Of a stretch of DNA of 64,000 nt, positions 25,934-34,674 are shown piece after piece. The translations under genes were made by a program, and so were the position numbers. The notes below the pieces were generated by a model. That model was not told the DNA's origin. It saw only the letters and a program-made list of their open reading frames with translations, and ran no database searches. This DNA is from Flavivirga algicola (lineage in GTDB: Bacteria; Bacteroidota; Bacteroidia; Flavobacteriales; Flavobacteriaceae), in NCBI RefSeq assembly GCF_012910715.1, contig NZ_JABBHF010000001.1, forward strand, positions 255,170 through 319,169, read 5' to 3'. Within the stretch, counting starts at the first letter, position 1; each line of letters opens with the position of its first letter.

Positions 25934-27076
25934 TTACTCCATAAACTCTTTTAAAACATCTATTACATAATCCATTTCCTCTTTAGTATTATATAAACTA
26001 AATGAAAAACGAATAGAAGGTTTCTGTAAATCGGTATCATTTAAAATTTCGGTCAAAACATGTGAGTTTTGAGAACTACCACTTTGGCAAGCACTTCCTT
26101 TAGAACATGCTATACCTTTTAAATCTAATTGAAATAAGAGCATGGATGCTTTTTTTGGAGGTATAGGCAAGCAAATATTAACAAGTGTATAAGTACTTTT
26201 ATTGGAGTCTCCCGAACAGCCATTAAAAGTAGTACCAGGGATCTCTTTAGTAATCTTATCTATAAAATAACGCTTCAACCCCTTAATATAATCGGTTTCT
26301 TTATTTAAATTATTATAGGCTTTTTTTAATGCTTCTTCCATACCTACAATATTATGAACACTTTCGGTACCTGCTCTAAGGCCTCGCTCCTGTTCCCCTC
26401 CAAAAATTAGTGGTTGTAAACCTGTATTCTTTCTAATAAAAGCAAACCCCACACCTTTAGGTCCGTGAAATTTATGAGCACTTGCTGCTAAAAAATCAAT
26501 TGACAATGCTTGTAAATCCATTTCATAATGCCCCACAGATTGCACAGCATCACTATGAAATAAAGCGTGATGAGTTTTACACAATTTGGCAACACGATTT
26601 ATATCTAAAATATTACCTATTTCGTTGTTTATATGCATTAAGCTTACTAGTGTCTTGTTTTCCGATTGTAGTAACGTTTCTAAATGCGTATAATCAATCC
26701 CTCCATCAGTATCAAGACCAACATAACTCACCGATAAATCATATTCATCTTCAAGCTGTTCAATAGTATGCAAAACAGCATGATGCTCAATTTTCGAAGT
26801 CACGATATGTTTAATACCTAAATCCCTAACGGCACTTCTCAATACCAAATTATCAGCTTCAGTACCTCCAGAAGTAAATACGATTTCTCCCGCAGACACA
26901 TTTAAATATTTCGCAATGGTTTTTCTAGATTGTTCTATTAATGACTTAGATGATCTTCCAAAACCATGAGATGATGAAGCGTTTCCATAATACCCTTTCA
27001 TAGTCTCCGTCATAACCGATATCACCTCATCCCTTATTTGGGTGGTTGCTGCGTTATCTAAATAAACATGTTTCAT
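25934..27076 (-). CDS. Cysteine desulfurase (NifS/IscS class)
   Basis: 380 residues from the ATG at 27074-27076 (MKHVYLDNAATTQIRDEV), the family's normal N-terminus; the frame is open upstream to 27136. It is a PLP enzyme that removes sulfur from cysteine for Fe-S cluster or thio-cofactor assembly. The PLP lysine lies in AASAHKFHGPKGVGF, preceded by HSDAVQSVGH; the catalytic Cys is in CSKGSACQSGSS. No isc or suf scaffold adjoins, so the downstream pathway is not set. It ends only 4 bp from the convergent TonB receptor gene. Confidence 0.94.
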   Translation of the reverse strand: MKHVYLDNAATTQIRDEVISVMTETMKGYYGNASSSHGFGRSSKSLIEQSRKTIAKYLNVSAGEIVFTSGGTEADNLVLRSAVRDLGIKHIVTSKIEHHAVLHTIEQLEDEYDLSVSYVGLDTDGGIDYTHLETLLQSENKTLVSLMHINNEIGNILDINRVAKLCKTHHALFHSDAVQSVGHYEMDLQALSIDFLAASAHKFHGPKGVGFAFIRKNTGLQPLIFGGEQERGLRAGTESVHNIVGMEEALKKAYNNLNKETDYIKGLKRYFIDKITKEIPGTTFNGCSGDSNKSTYTLVNICLPIPPKKASMLLFQLDLKGIACSKGSACQSGSSQNSHVLTEILNDTDLQKPSIRFSFSLYNTKEEMDYVIDVLKEFME

Positions 27077-27140
27077 AAAAACTAATTCATTATAAAAGTC
27101 AAAACAATAATCTTTGGGAGTTAAATCAACTTTCAAAGCT

Positions 27141-27148
27141 CAAAAATA
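27141..27148 (-). promoter_or_regulatory. Candidate -7 box for the cysteine desulfurase gene
   Basis: TATTTTTG on the - strand fits TAnnTTTG and lies 65 nt before the chosen ATG; no clear -33 element was seen. Confidence 0.35.
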
Positions 27149-27198
27149 CTTGAAATAAAATTATTATCAATAAGCTACGTTATAAATAACAATTACTT

Positions 27199-27206
27199 TA
27201 TTTTTG
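27199..27206 (+). promoter_or_regulatory. Candidate -7 box for the lipoprotein gene at 27225
   Basis: TATTTTTG fits TAnnTTTG and ends 18 nt before the ATG; no clear TTG at -33. Confidence 0.4.
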
Positions 27207-27224
27207 TCCTAAAACCCGAAATCA

Positions 27225-28151
27225 ATGCGTAAATTATTTTTAGTTCTAATATCTATAGTTTTATTAAATATATATTCTTGTGATGATGGTGATGTAATTA
27301 CTGTTGAATTTGACTTTGAAGAAACTTTTAGCGTTTGTGAAGGTGTGAGCAGCCTAGTGTTTTACAAAACTAAAAATGATCCATCCGAATCGTTATCTCT
27401 AAAAATTGACGAACTTAGTTCTCTTGATGAAATTCTTGTTCTTGATGAAACAACTCAAACTTATGAAAAGAATTTTAATATAAGTACTACCAATCCTTTT
27501 AATTATAGAACATATGGTAATACAAAGTTACCAGATAATTTGTTTTGTAATGACATTCCCGCATCTGATATAACAATAACGCAAGATATAGAAAGTACAG
27601 ACGGTACTGCAACTATTAAAACGATTTTAACAGAAGATGATAATGATGGTATTCCTGCTGAATTGGAGGATTTAAATAATAATAAAAACTTAGATGATGA
27701 TGATACAGATGGTGATACCATTCCAAACTACCTTGATGCTGACGATGATGGTGATAATGTTTTAACAAAAGATGAAAAACCAGATCCAAATGATGATGGT
27801 GATTTTAGTGATGCGCAAGACACGGATGGTGATGGCACACCTGATTACCTAGATAAGGATGATGATGATGATGGTGTTGATACTCGTGATGAAGAAAACG
27901 ACACTCAAGACAAAAACCCTGCAAACGATATTACTAATGGTGATATAGGTGCCGATTATCTCAACCCAGATGTGGCTACCGAAGTAGTAGCTACGGAATA
28001 CAGAGATCATAACATTTCTCAAACCTATACAGTTACCCTTAAGATATCTAATTTTGATTTAACATTAATCTCTTTAGATGAATTTGATTTTGGAGTTTTA
28101 CAAAATTCTAAATTAACAACAACGAGAAAAGGAGAACCTGTTTTTAACTAA
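27225..28151 (+). CDS. Lipoprotein with thrombospondin-type-3-like calcium-binding repeats
   Basis: 308 residues. A lipoprotein signal ends at LLNIYSC. The central part (about residues 140-245) is Asp-rich with repeats of the form DxDxDGxxDxxD (DTDGDTIPNYLDADDDGD, DTDGDGTPDYLDKDDDDDGV), typical of TSP3 calcium-binding motifs in Bacteroidota surface proteins. The N-terminal region has two conserved-looking Cys residues and no known fold. It is probably outer-membrane anchored. Its stop overlaps the convergent Smr-domain gene by 4 bp. Confidence 0.85.
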   Translation: MRKLFLVLISIVLLNIYSCDDGDVITVEFDFEETFSVCEGVSSLVFYKTKNDPSESLSLKIDELSSLDEILVLDETTQTYEKNFNISTTNPFNYRTYGNTKLPDNLFCNDIPASDITITQDIESTDGTATIKTILTEDDNDGIPAELEDLNNNKNLDDDDTDGDTIPNYLDADDDGDNVLTKDEKPDPNDDGDFSDAQDTDGDGTPDYLDKDDDDDGVDTRDEENDTQDKNPANDITNGDIGADYLNPDVATEVVATEYRDHNISQTYTVTLKISNFDLTLISLDEFDFGVLQNSKLTTTRKGEPVFN

Positions 28152-28711
28152 TTAGGGCTTATATTCTGATAAATATATACCTCAGTTGCTCCTAAGCCAT
28201 ATTTCTGATAATTAGCATCGTAGAATTTTATATTATTATAACGCCCGAATAGGTACTCCAATTCTACTTTTAAAACACCTTCACCTACACCGTGAATGAA
28301 TACTATCTTTTGAATGCGTTTTCTAATCGCAAAATCTAATTGACGCTTTGCAGTATCTAATTGCAGGGTCAGCATATCATGTTTAGACATGCCTTTTGAA
28401 GATTTAATTAATTTACTTATATGTAAATCAACCTCCATGGTTGGTTCATACCTGTCTTTTGCTCGTGTTTTAGGCTGTTTTCTTTTTAAAGGCTGCTCTT
28501 TTTCTGCAACGACATTACCAATAGTCGTTTGAGAAAACAATTCTTTAGCAAGCGTACTACCAGCTTTATCCATAACCAGCTCATCACTTTGAAAATCCAA
28601 TAAAAAACCGTCTGTTGTTTCAATTGAAATAGTATTTCCTGAAATTTGCTTTATAACACCAGACAAGTCTTCATCTACAACCGAAACAAAATCACCTAAT
28701 TTAAAAGGCAT
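28148..28711 (-). CDS. Smr-domain protein with N-terminal DUF2027-like region
   Basis: 187 residues. The N-terminal SH3-like part (FKLGDFVSVVDEDLSGVIKQ) resembles DUF2027; the C-terminal Smr domain starts at MEVDLHISKL and contains VFIHGVGEGVLKVELEYLF (HGxG motif). Smr domains, also found at the MutS2 C-terminus, bind or nick nucleic acid and have been tied to rescue of collided ribosomes; which applies here is unknown. It lies 2 bp after a small membrane-protein gene on the same transcript and overlaps the convergent lipoprotein gene. Confidence 0.88.
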   Translation of the reverse strand: MPFKLGDFVSVVDEDLSGVIKQISGNTISIETTDGFLLDFQSDELVMDKAGSTLAKELFSQTTIGNVVAEKEQPLKRKQPKTRAKDRYEPTMEVDLHISKLIKSSKGMSKHDMLTLQLDTAKRQLDFAIRKRIQKIVFIHGVGEGVLKVELEYLFGRYNNIKFYDANYQKYGLGATEVYIYQNISPN

Positions 28712-28713
28712 AA

Positions 28714-28908
28714 CTAATCATTTTCAGGATTATCAATATCTTCTTCTCTATCATGCTTACTAGGTATGTTTCTAGATATCCTATAAATTCCAATCATAAG
28801 TATAACAATACCGCCCATTAAAATATATTCATTTTGCTTTGTGTCATATTTTGCGTAAACAGCAACAATAGCTCCTAAAATGATTAATATGTAATCAAAA
28901 TACTTCAT
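28714..28908 (-). CDS. Small two-span membrane protein
   Basis: 64 residues with two hydrophobic helices (YILIILGAIVAVYAKY and YILMGGIVILMIGIYRIS) and an acidic tail (HDREEDIDNPEND). The stop is 2 bp from the Smr gene start, so the two are cotranscribed. No family is recognised, but the tight coupling and regular topology support a real gene. Confidence 0.75.
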   Translation of the reverse strand: MKYFDYILIILGAIVAVYAKYDTKQNEYILMGGIVILMIGIYRISRNIPSKHDREEDIDNPEND

Positions 28909-29050
28909 TAGTAATAGTTCTTTTTTACAACTCGCAAATTACTATTAAAAATTTAATTTAAAATAAGCATTTCAACGAGATTTTATCACACATAATTCCG
29001 TTGAAAGACCTTTTTTATCGATGAAATAATGGTTTTTATAGAAAAAAATA

Positions 29051-29058
29051 TATATTTG
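29051..29058 (+). promoter_or_regulatory. Candidate -7 box for the T9SS cargo gene
   Basis: TATATTTG fits TAnnTTTG exactly and ends 30 nt before the ATG at 29089. Confidence 0.45.
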
Positions 29059-29088
29059 TTACCCCAAATGTACATAACCTATTAAGTA

Positions 29089-30855
29089 ATGTTTAGCAGA
29101 TACGCCCTTTTTTTGCTATTAATTAGCAACTTAGCATTCTCTCAATTATCAGTAAGAAACGATGCTTATTTATTTGTAAATGATGAAATTGTTTTTGTTG
29201 AAGATGATATCAATTTAAACGAAGCCAACAGTACCATCTATTTACGTGATGAAGCCCAAGTTATACAAGGCACTGGAACTACCGGAAACTCTGGTGTTGG
29301 TGAATTAAGTGTTTATCAAGAAGCCAATGTAGGTGCATATGAATACAATTATTGGTGTTCTCCTATTGGTAGTAAAACCAGTAATTCTGTAAATAATCCT
29401 TTTGGAATTACACTTCTTAATGATGTTACAGACCTCACTAATTCTACACCTGCTACAATTGCACATGTAGCTGGATATAACAGTACGTCTAGCCCTTTAA
29501 CCATTGAACCGTATTGGGTTTGGAAATTTATTGCCTCGGATGACTACTCTGAATGGATCCATGTACTGGGAGCTACTAGCCTAAACCCAGGTGAAGGTTT
29601 TACAATGAAAGGCACAACTGGATCTGGAGATGCGCAACAATACGACTTTAGAGGAAAGCCTAATAATGGGACCATAAGTGTTAATGTTTTAAATGCTCAA
29701 TTTTCATTGGTAGGGAACCCATATCCTTCTGCTTTAGATGCATTAGCATATATACACGATCCTGAAAATGCTGCTGTTATTACAGGGACATTACATTTTT
29801 GGGAACAAGACCCCAATATAAACTCACACCGTGTTGAAGCATACGACGGTGGATATGCTACATATACTATTAATGCTGCTGGTACCGTAGAAACTTACAC
29901 ACCTGCAACTTTTAGCACCTATAATGGTAATGGTACTGTTAATGGAGCAGGTAGCGGAAGCCCTAGTGGTAAACGCCCTAGACGTTATATTCCGATCGGA
30001 CAAGGTTTTATGGTCGAGGGAACAGCAACAGGAACTGTGAAAGCGAAAAACAGCCATCGGGCCTACAAAAAGGAATCGATCGCAACAGATTCCACCGAGT
30101 TTTTTAAAAATTCGAACACAAAAAAGAAGAGGCCAAAAAATATAAATGGGTTTTCAAAAGTCCCCAATGATTATAAACGTTTTAGATTAAATATTGATTT
30201 TAATGATACGTATACCAGACAACTGGTTGAAACATTCCATAATTCAGCTACGCATGGTTTTGATTATGGATTAGAGTCTAATATACATGAAAGTGATATC
30301 TTGAATTCTGATGCACATTGGTTAATTGACGGAAAGCCTTACCTTACGGAAGCTTTACCTTTTGATATGGCCTTAAGCATTCCTGTGGCCATTAAAATAA
30401 ACAGAGCTTCTCAAATTAGAATTAGAATTGCAGATATTCAAAATTTTGAAAGCGATCAACCTATTTATATACATGATACAGAAAACAATACATTTGTTAA
30501 TTTAAAAACTCAAAATTTCAATATTAACCTTGATGCTAATAACTATGCCGATCGATTTCAAATTGTTTTTAGTGAAACTCGTTTAAGCACTGTCGAAACT
30601 AATCTTGATGATTTAAAAGTGTTTCAAAATAATAGTATTTCTGAGTTGAAAATCTTAAACCCTAATTCTTTGGATATAAAAACTATTGGTTTATTCGATG
30701 TTAATGGTAAAAAAGTCCAAGATAAAAGAGTGTTAAACTTAAAAAAGGAATATACATACTCTACAAAATCACTTAATGATGGTGTCTACATAATCCAAAT
30801 AAACTTTGATAATAATCAGGTGTTCAATAAAAAGATTGTAGTGGCCAATAAATAG
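29089..30855 (+). CDS. Secreted protein with T9SS C-terminal sorting domain
   Basis: 588 residues with a signal peptide (MFSRYALFLLLISNLAFS, cleaved before QLS). The middle is a large beta-rich region (WCSPIGSKTSNSVNNPFG, SLVGNPYPSALDALAYIHD) of a kind common in secreted flavobacterial proteins. The last 75 residues form a type IX secretion C-terminal domain (LKILNPNSLDIKTIGLFDVN, then LNDGVYIIQINFDNNQ and a KKIV end). It should be exported to the outer membrane, moved by T9SS and released or anchored. The substrate or adhesive target is unknown. Confidence 0.88.
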   Translation: MFSRYALFLLLISNLAFSQLSVRNDAYLFVNDEIVFVEDDINLNEANSTIYLRDEAQVIQGTGTTGNSGVGELSVYQEANVGAYEYNYWCSPIGSKTSNSVNNPFGITLLNDVTDLTNSTPATIAHVAGYNSTSSPLTIEPYWVWKFIASDDYSEWIHVLGATSLNPGEGFTMKGTTGSGDAQQYDFRGKPNNGTISVNVLNAQFSLVGNPYPSALDALAYIHDPENAAVITGTLHFWEQDPNINSHRVEAYDGGYATYTINAAGTVETYTPATFSTYNGNGTVNGAGSGSPSGKRPRRYIPIGQGFMVEGTATGTVKAKNSHRAYKKESIATDSTEFFKNSNTKKKRPKNINGFSKVPNDYKRFRLNIDFNDTYTRQLVETFHNSATHGFDYGLESNIHESDILNSDAHWLIDGKPYLTEALPFDMALSIPVAIKINRASQIRIRIADIQNFESDQPIYIHDTENNTFVNLKTQNFNINLDANNYADRFQIVFSETRLSTVETNLDDLKVFQNNSISELKILNPNSLDIKTIGLFDVNGKKVQDKRVLNLKKEYTYSTKSLNDGVYIIQINFDNNQVFNKKIVVANK

Positions 30856-30934
30856 GAATGAATAATTAATCCCTAAGTGCTATATTTTACTTTAATCATT
30901 TTTCATATATTTAAATTATATATAATTGAATATT

Positions 30935-31207
30935 ATGGAAAACAGACCACCAAGACCCAACAGTTATTTAGCCCTGGCAATTATAAGCACTATTATGTGC
31001 TGTTTACCTACAGGAATTGTTAGTATTATTTATGCAACTAAGGTTAATAGTAATTATGAGGATGGAAAATACGAAGAAGCAAATAGCGCCTCGAAAAATG
31101 CTAAAATATGGGGGTTGGTTTCTATTGGAATCGCTTTATTTGGTTGGCTAATCTATATCCTCATTTTTGGAATCGCATTTTTAGGTGCCATTGGAAGTGC
31201 TCAATAA
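30935..31207 (+). CDS. CD225/dispanin-family membrane protein
   Basis: 90 residues from the ATG at 30935 (a TTG three codons earlier is less likely). It carries the CD225 pattern: a first membrane segment with a Cys pair (LAIISTIMCCLPTGIVSIIY), ATKVNSNYEDGKYEEANSAS, then AKIWGLVSIGIALFGWLI as the second. Vertebrate members (IFITM) alter membrane rigidity; bacterial functions are unknown. It heads a four-gene cluster with two DUF2752 proteins and a CCC-motif protein. The next gene's open frame overlaps its end. Confidence 0.9.
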   Translation: MENRPPRPNSYLALAIISTIMCCLPTGIVSIIYATKVNSNYEDGKYEEANSASKNAKIWGLVSIGIALFGWLIYILIFGIAFLGAIGSAQ

Positions 31208-31604
31208 AATAAAGCCTTTTATTGTTACAGTCATTGTAATTACATTGATTTTCATTTCGTATTTATATTATAATTACAACCCTTCGGAATATAAAATTTT
31301 CCCAAAATGTCCTTTATATTCTTTTACTGGAATATATTGTCCTGGTTGTGGAAGCCAAAGAGCAGTGCACCAATTGCTCCAAGGTCATATTATAGATGGT
31401 ATTAAGCACAACTTCTTAATTATTCTTTTAATTGTTATTCTATTATATGACACCTCTATTAAATTGGGTAAAATAATTTTTAACAAAACATTTAAGAATC
31501 TTTTACACAATTCTAAAACCTCTTTTACCGTACTAATTATGGTCCTTTTATTTTGGTTATTGAGAAACATCAATTCATATCCTTTTACTATTTTAGCTCC
31601 ATAA
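31185..31604 (+). CDS. DUF2752 membrane protein (first copy)
   Basis: About 139 residues using a GTG at 31185; a GTG at 31197 would also do and reduces the overlap with the CD225 gene to 11 bp. Three membrane segments (VTVIVITLIFISYLYY, FLIILLIVILLYD, VLIMVLLFWLLRNI) flank the DUF2752 signature YCPGCGSQRAVHQLLQG with its CxxC-G-QR motif. The function of DUF2752 is unknown. The second DUF2752 gene follows after 16 bp. Confidence 0.85.
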   Translation: MPLEVLNKIKPFIVTVIVITLIFISYLYYNYNPSEYKIFPKCPLYSFTGIYCPGCGSQRAVHQLLQGHIIDGIKHNFLIILLIVILLYDTSIKLGKIIFNKTFKNLLHNSKTSFTVLIMVLLFWLLRNINSYPFTILAP

Positions 31605-31620
31605 AAATCATTTATTACGC

Positions 31621-31905
31621 ATGCAGGCTTTAGACGATTATATGTTACCATGTTTAAACAAAAAACTTTTTGGTGTTGAATGCATGGGATGCGGTTTACA
31701 AAGATCTATAGCTTTAATCTTAAAAGGTCAGTTTATTGACGCTTTCTATATGTATCCTGCGATTTACAGTTTAATTATTCTTTTTCTGTATATAGGCATA
31801 AATATTTTCTTTAAATTTAAACACTCCAATAAAATTATTGGTGGATTGGCTATACTAACAGTAGCCATTATTATAGTAAGTTATATCATTAAAACAATCA
31901 ATTAA
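31621..31905 (+). CDS. DUF2752 membrane protein (second copy)
   Basis: 94 residues. The motif CMGCGLQRSIALILKGQ matches the CPGCGSQRA signature of the gene before it, at a similar place ahead of a membrane segment (YSLIILFLYIGINIFF) and another one (IIGGLAILTVAIIIVSYII). It is shorter than the first copy, lacking the N-terminal span. The two are probably an old tandem duplication or partners in one complex. The ATG at 31621 is well placed, 16 bp after the previous stop. Confidence 0.85.
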   Translation: MQALDDYMLPCLNKKLFGVECMGCGLQRSIALILKGQFIDAFYMYPAIYSLIILFLYIGINIFFKFKHSNKIIGGLAILTVAIIIVSYIIKTIN

Positions 31906-31914
31906 AATTCACAG

Positions 31915-32244
31915 ATGGAACAACAAAAACTTAACCCAACACTTGTTTATGTATTAGCTATTTTAGGCTTTTTATGCTGCTGTATTGGAGGATTAGGATT
32001 TATTCTTGCGGGTATTGCATTTATAATCGCTCACAGTAACTTAAATAAAGCAAAGCTTAACCCAGAAAACTACGACCCTAACAGTATTAAAGCTATGAAT
32101 ACTGCTAAAATTGTAGCTTTGGTTATACTAATAATAAACCTTCTATATTTTGTATATTACATATACATGATATCTACGATAGGTTGGGATGAGCTTATGC
32201 AACAGTCTCAAGACATAATGGAGCAATGGCAGCAAAATCAATAA
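31915..32244 (+). CDS. CCC-motif membrane protein
   Basis: 109 residues with two membrane segments: VLAILGFLCCCIGGLGFILA, carrying three consecutive Cys, and AKIVALVILIINLLYFVYYI. The order of motifs (Cys cluster after LAI, then an A-I-x-H-S-N-L linker, then NTAKIVAL) parallels the CD225 protein that heads this cluster, suggesting distant kinship. The tail is Gln-rich (MEQWQQNQ). It starts 9 bp after the second DUF2752 gene, so all four genes are very likely one operon. Confidence 0.87.
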   Translation: MEQQKLNPTLVYVLAILGFLCCCIGGLGFILAGIAFIIAHSNLNKAKLNPENYDPNSIKAMNTAKIVALVILIINLLYFVYYIYMISTIGWDELMQQSQDIMEQWQQNQ

Positions 32245-32263
32245 CATAATATATTATCAGAAT

Positions 32264-32425
32264 AAAGAGAGTGTCTAAAAAGTATGTTGAATGTCATATT
32301 GAGCTTGTCGAAATATTTTTAAAATACTGATACTCAATGTTGGTTTCGACAGGTTGCACACTGAGCGTAGTCGAAGTGCTCAACCTGACAAATCAAATTA
32401 CTAAGATTTTTTAGACACCCTCTTT
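32264..32425. repeat. Short intergenic element with terminal inverted repeats
   Basis: AAAGAGAGTGTCTAAAAA at 32264-32281 is matched in reverse at 32408-32425 with 17 of 18 bases. Between them lie GAGCTTGTCGAAAT and TTTCGACAGG, and GAGCGTAGTCGAAGTG. It has no coding capacity. The size, about 160 bp, and ends suit a MITE-like or repeat-palindrome element; a related fragment lies at 36838-36863. Confidence 0.7.
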
Positions 32426-32450
32426 TATTGAGTAAGTATAGGCCTGTCAA

Positions 32451-32900
32451 TTAAAACAAGCCTGCTGTAAGCATTGCTATTACAAATGCCAGTACATAAA
32501 TACTAACAACTACAATTGCAAAAATGCCCATAAACTTATAATGTGATTTTAAATTTAAAAAAGCCATTTTAAAATCTTTGTCATTATTTAACTTTAGAGC
32601 ACTTTTCATCTTTTTAGAAAATTTAAGCAAGTATAAAAGCGGAAAAAAATAAATCAGAGCCAAGAGCAAATAAATAAAACTCATTCCTGTTGAATAACCT
32701 AATCCATAAGCTGTATCACCTCCTAACTCATTTAAACCAGTATAAAAACTCATACCAATTCCAACAAGAACCATAATTCCGACACCTACAAAACCAAGTA
32801 TCGCCAAAAAATAGGACCATTTTGAAGTTTCTTCTAAATAACCTCTAATCTCCTTATTTACATCAAGTTCGAAACTATCAAAAGCCGATTTTTCTTCCAT
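32451..32900 (-). CDS. DUF5362-like membrane protein
   Basis: 149 residues from the ATG at 32898-32900; an upstream TTG (32915) would overlap rocD. A cytoplasmic head (DVNKEIRGYLEETSKW) precedes three or four membrane segments (FLAILGFVGVGIMVLVGIGM, FIYLLLALIYFFPLLYLL, FAIVVVSIYVLAFVIAML). It resembles the DUF5362 family, of unknown function. It starts 4 bp after the rocD stop, so they share a transcript. Confidence 0.8.
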   Translation of the reverse strand: MEEKSAFDSFELDVNKEIRGYLEETSKWSYFLAILGFVGVGIMVLVGIGMSFYTGLNELGGDTAYGLGYSTGMSFIYLLLALIYFFPLLYLLKFSKKMKSALKLNNDKDFKMAFLNLKSHYKFMGIFAIVVVSIYVLAFVIAMLTAGLF

Positions 32901-32904
32901 AATA

Positions 32905-34149
32905 CTATTTTTCAAATTGTTTAAGTGTTTTTATAATGATATCAACACAATCTAACAATTGAGCTTCATTCATAACTAAAGGCGGTGCAAAACGAATAAT
33001 ATTACCGTGTGTGGGTTTGGCCAACAACCCGTTATCCCTTAATGCCAAACAAATATTCCAAGCAGTATCACTTTCCTCATCATCATTTATAAGAATCGCA
33101 TTAAGCAAACCTTTTCCCCTAACCAGACTTGCTATATGACTAGTTTCAATATATTTGTTTAATTCACTTCTAAAGACATTCCCTAATGTTTCAGCATTTT
33201 CTGCTAATGCCTCATCTCTTACCACTTCAAGAGCTGCTATAGCTACTGCAGCCGCTATAGGATTTCCTCCAAAAGTACTCCCATGGTTACCAGGTCTTAT
33301 AACCTCCATAATGGTATTATTGGCCAAAACAGCAGATACTGGGTAAACACCTCCACTTATTGCTTTGCCTAAAATTAAAATATCTGGAGTTACATTTTCA
33401 TGATTAACAGCTAATAGTTTTCCTGTTCTGGCAATACCTGTTTGCACCTCATCTGCGATAAACAAAACATTATATTGCTCACAAAGTGATTTAGCTTTAG
33501 CCAAATAACCTTCACTAGGCACATAAACCCCTGCTTCTCCTTGTATAGGCTCTACCAAAAACCCACCAACATTTGGATTGTTTTGCAAAGCAGATTCTAA
33601 AGCATTGAGGTTATCGTATTCAATTTTAATAAAACCATTTGTGAATGGTCCAAAGTTTTGACGTGCAACTGGATCATTCGAAAACGAAATAATCGTAGTA
33701 GTGCGCCCATGAAAATTGTTTACGCACACTATAATTTCTGCTTTATCCTCATCAATTCCTTTAACTTCATATGCCCACTTTCTACATAGCTTTAACGCTG
33801 TTTCTACAGCTTCTGCCCCAGTATTCATTGGTAATAATTTGTCGAATCCGAAAAATTCACAGACAAATTTCTCATATTTGCCGAGCATATCGTTATGAAA
33901 CGCTCTTGAGGTTAAAGTTAATGTTTGTGCTTGTTGCACCATAGCATTAACTATTTTTGGGTGACAATGCCCTTGGTTCACAGCAGAGTATGCAGAAAGA
34001 AAATCATAATATTGTTTTCCGTCTACATCCCATACATACACACCTTCTCCCTTACTTAATACGACAGGTAACGGATGGTAGTTATGAGCACCATACTTGT
34101 TTTCTAATTCAATTAATTGTTGCGACGTTTGTTCTTCTAAAATTGCCAT
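32905..34149 (-). CDS. rocD: Ornithine--oxo-acid aminotransferase
   Basis: 414 residues. It converts ornithine and 2-oxoglutarate to glutamate-5-semialdehyde and glutamate, linking arginine breakdown to proline or glutamate. N-terminal motif [18 protein letters not shown] and the class-III aminotransferase features are clear: [37 protein letters not shown] and the PLP Lys in [18 protein letters not shown]. The start ATG fits the family N-terminus. A small membrane-protein gene follows. Confidence 0.95.
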   Translation of the reverse strand: MAILEEQTSQQLIELENKYGAHNYHPLPVVLSKGEGVYVWDVDGKQYYDFLSAYSAVNQGHCHPKIVNAMVQQAQTLTLTSRAFHNDMLGKYEKFVCEFFGFDKLLPMNTGAEAVETALKLCRKWAYEVKGIDEDKAEIIVCVNNFHGRTTTIISFSNDPVARQNFGPFTNGFIKIEYDNLNALESALQNNPNVGGFLVEPIQGEAGVYVPSEGYLAKAKSLCEQYNVLFIADEVQTGIARTGKLLAVNHENVTPDILILGKAISGGVYPVSAVLANNTIMEVIRPGNHGSTFGGNPIAAAVAIAALEVVRDEALAENAETLGNVFRSELNKYIETSHIASLVRGKGLLNAILINDDEESDTAWNICLALRDNGLLAKPTHGNIIRFAPPLVMNEAQLLDCVDIIIKTLKQFEK

Positions 34150-34287
34150 TTTAAAAAAGTTTAAATAAAAAAATATGCAATTCCTACTGTACCTTTATTC
34201 TTTCGAAGAAACGAAAATTCAGCGTGGGAGAGAAATCATCCCTGGATAGAGTCGCAAGTTAACAAATATTAATTGTATTATAAAACC

Positions 34288-34674
34288 TTATTCAGACATT
34301 CTACCAGAGAGAGATGAGACCTGTAACTCCAAACGCTTTACCTCTCTAATTATAGCATTTTTGTCCATTTGCATCCAAACAAACAATTTTAACATGCTAA
34401 CCAACATCACGCTGAGTGTTCCCAAAACACCCCACTTTATAAGTTCGTTAGTTACTTCTGTATTAAAAAATTGAATGGCACAATATATAAATGCTACAAA
34501 AGCGAAAATACTTATAATATTTATTACAATAATTATCCATTTAAACTTGCCCATAAACAAACCTCCAAGCATACCAAAAAGGTTTTGTTCATCTAATTTA
34601 TCATAAAACTTTGCTTCTTCTTCGTTTAATGTTTCTTTAATCAGTTTGTCTATGTCTTCCATGTTAGTTTTCAT
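34288..34674 (-). CDS. DUF6768-like membrane protein, probable partner of the ECF sigma factor
   Basis: 128 residues. The N-terminal part (DIDKLIKETLNEEEAKFYD) is charged; two membrane segments follow (IIIVINIISIFAFVAFIYC and GVLGTLSVMLVSMLKLFVWM), then a basic helix (IREVKRLELQVSSL). It overlaps the upstream sigma gene by 11 bp and resembles DUF6768, found next to sigma genes in this group. An anti-sigma role is likely by position only. Confidence 0.75.
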   Translation of the reverse strand: MKTNMEDIDKLIKETLNEEEAKFYDKLDEQNLFGMLGGLFMGKFKWIIIVINIISIFAFVAFIYCAIQFFNTEVTNELIKWGVLGTLSVMLVSMLKLFVWMQMDKNAIIREVKRLELQVSSLSGRMSE

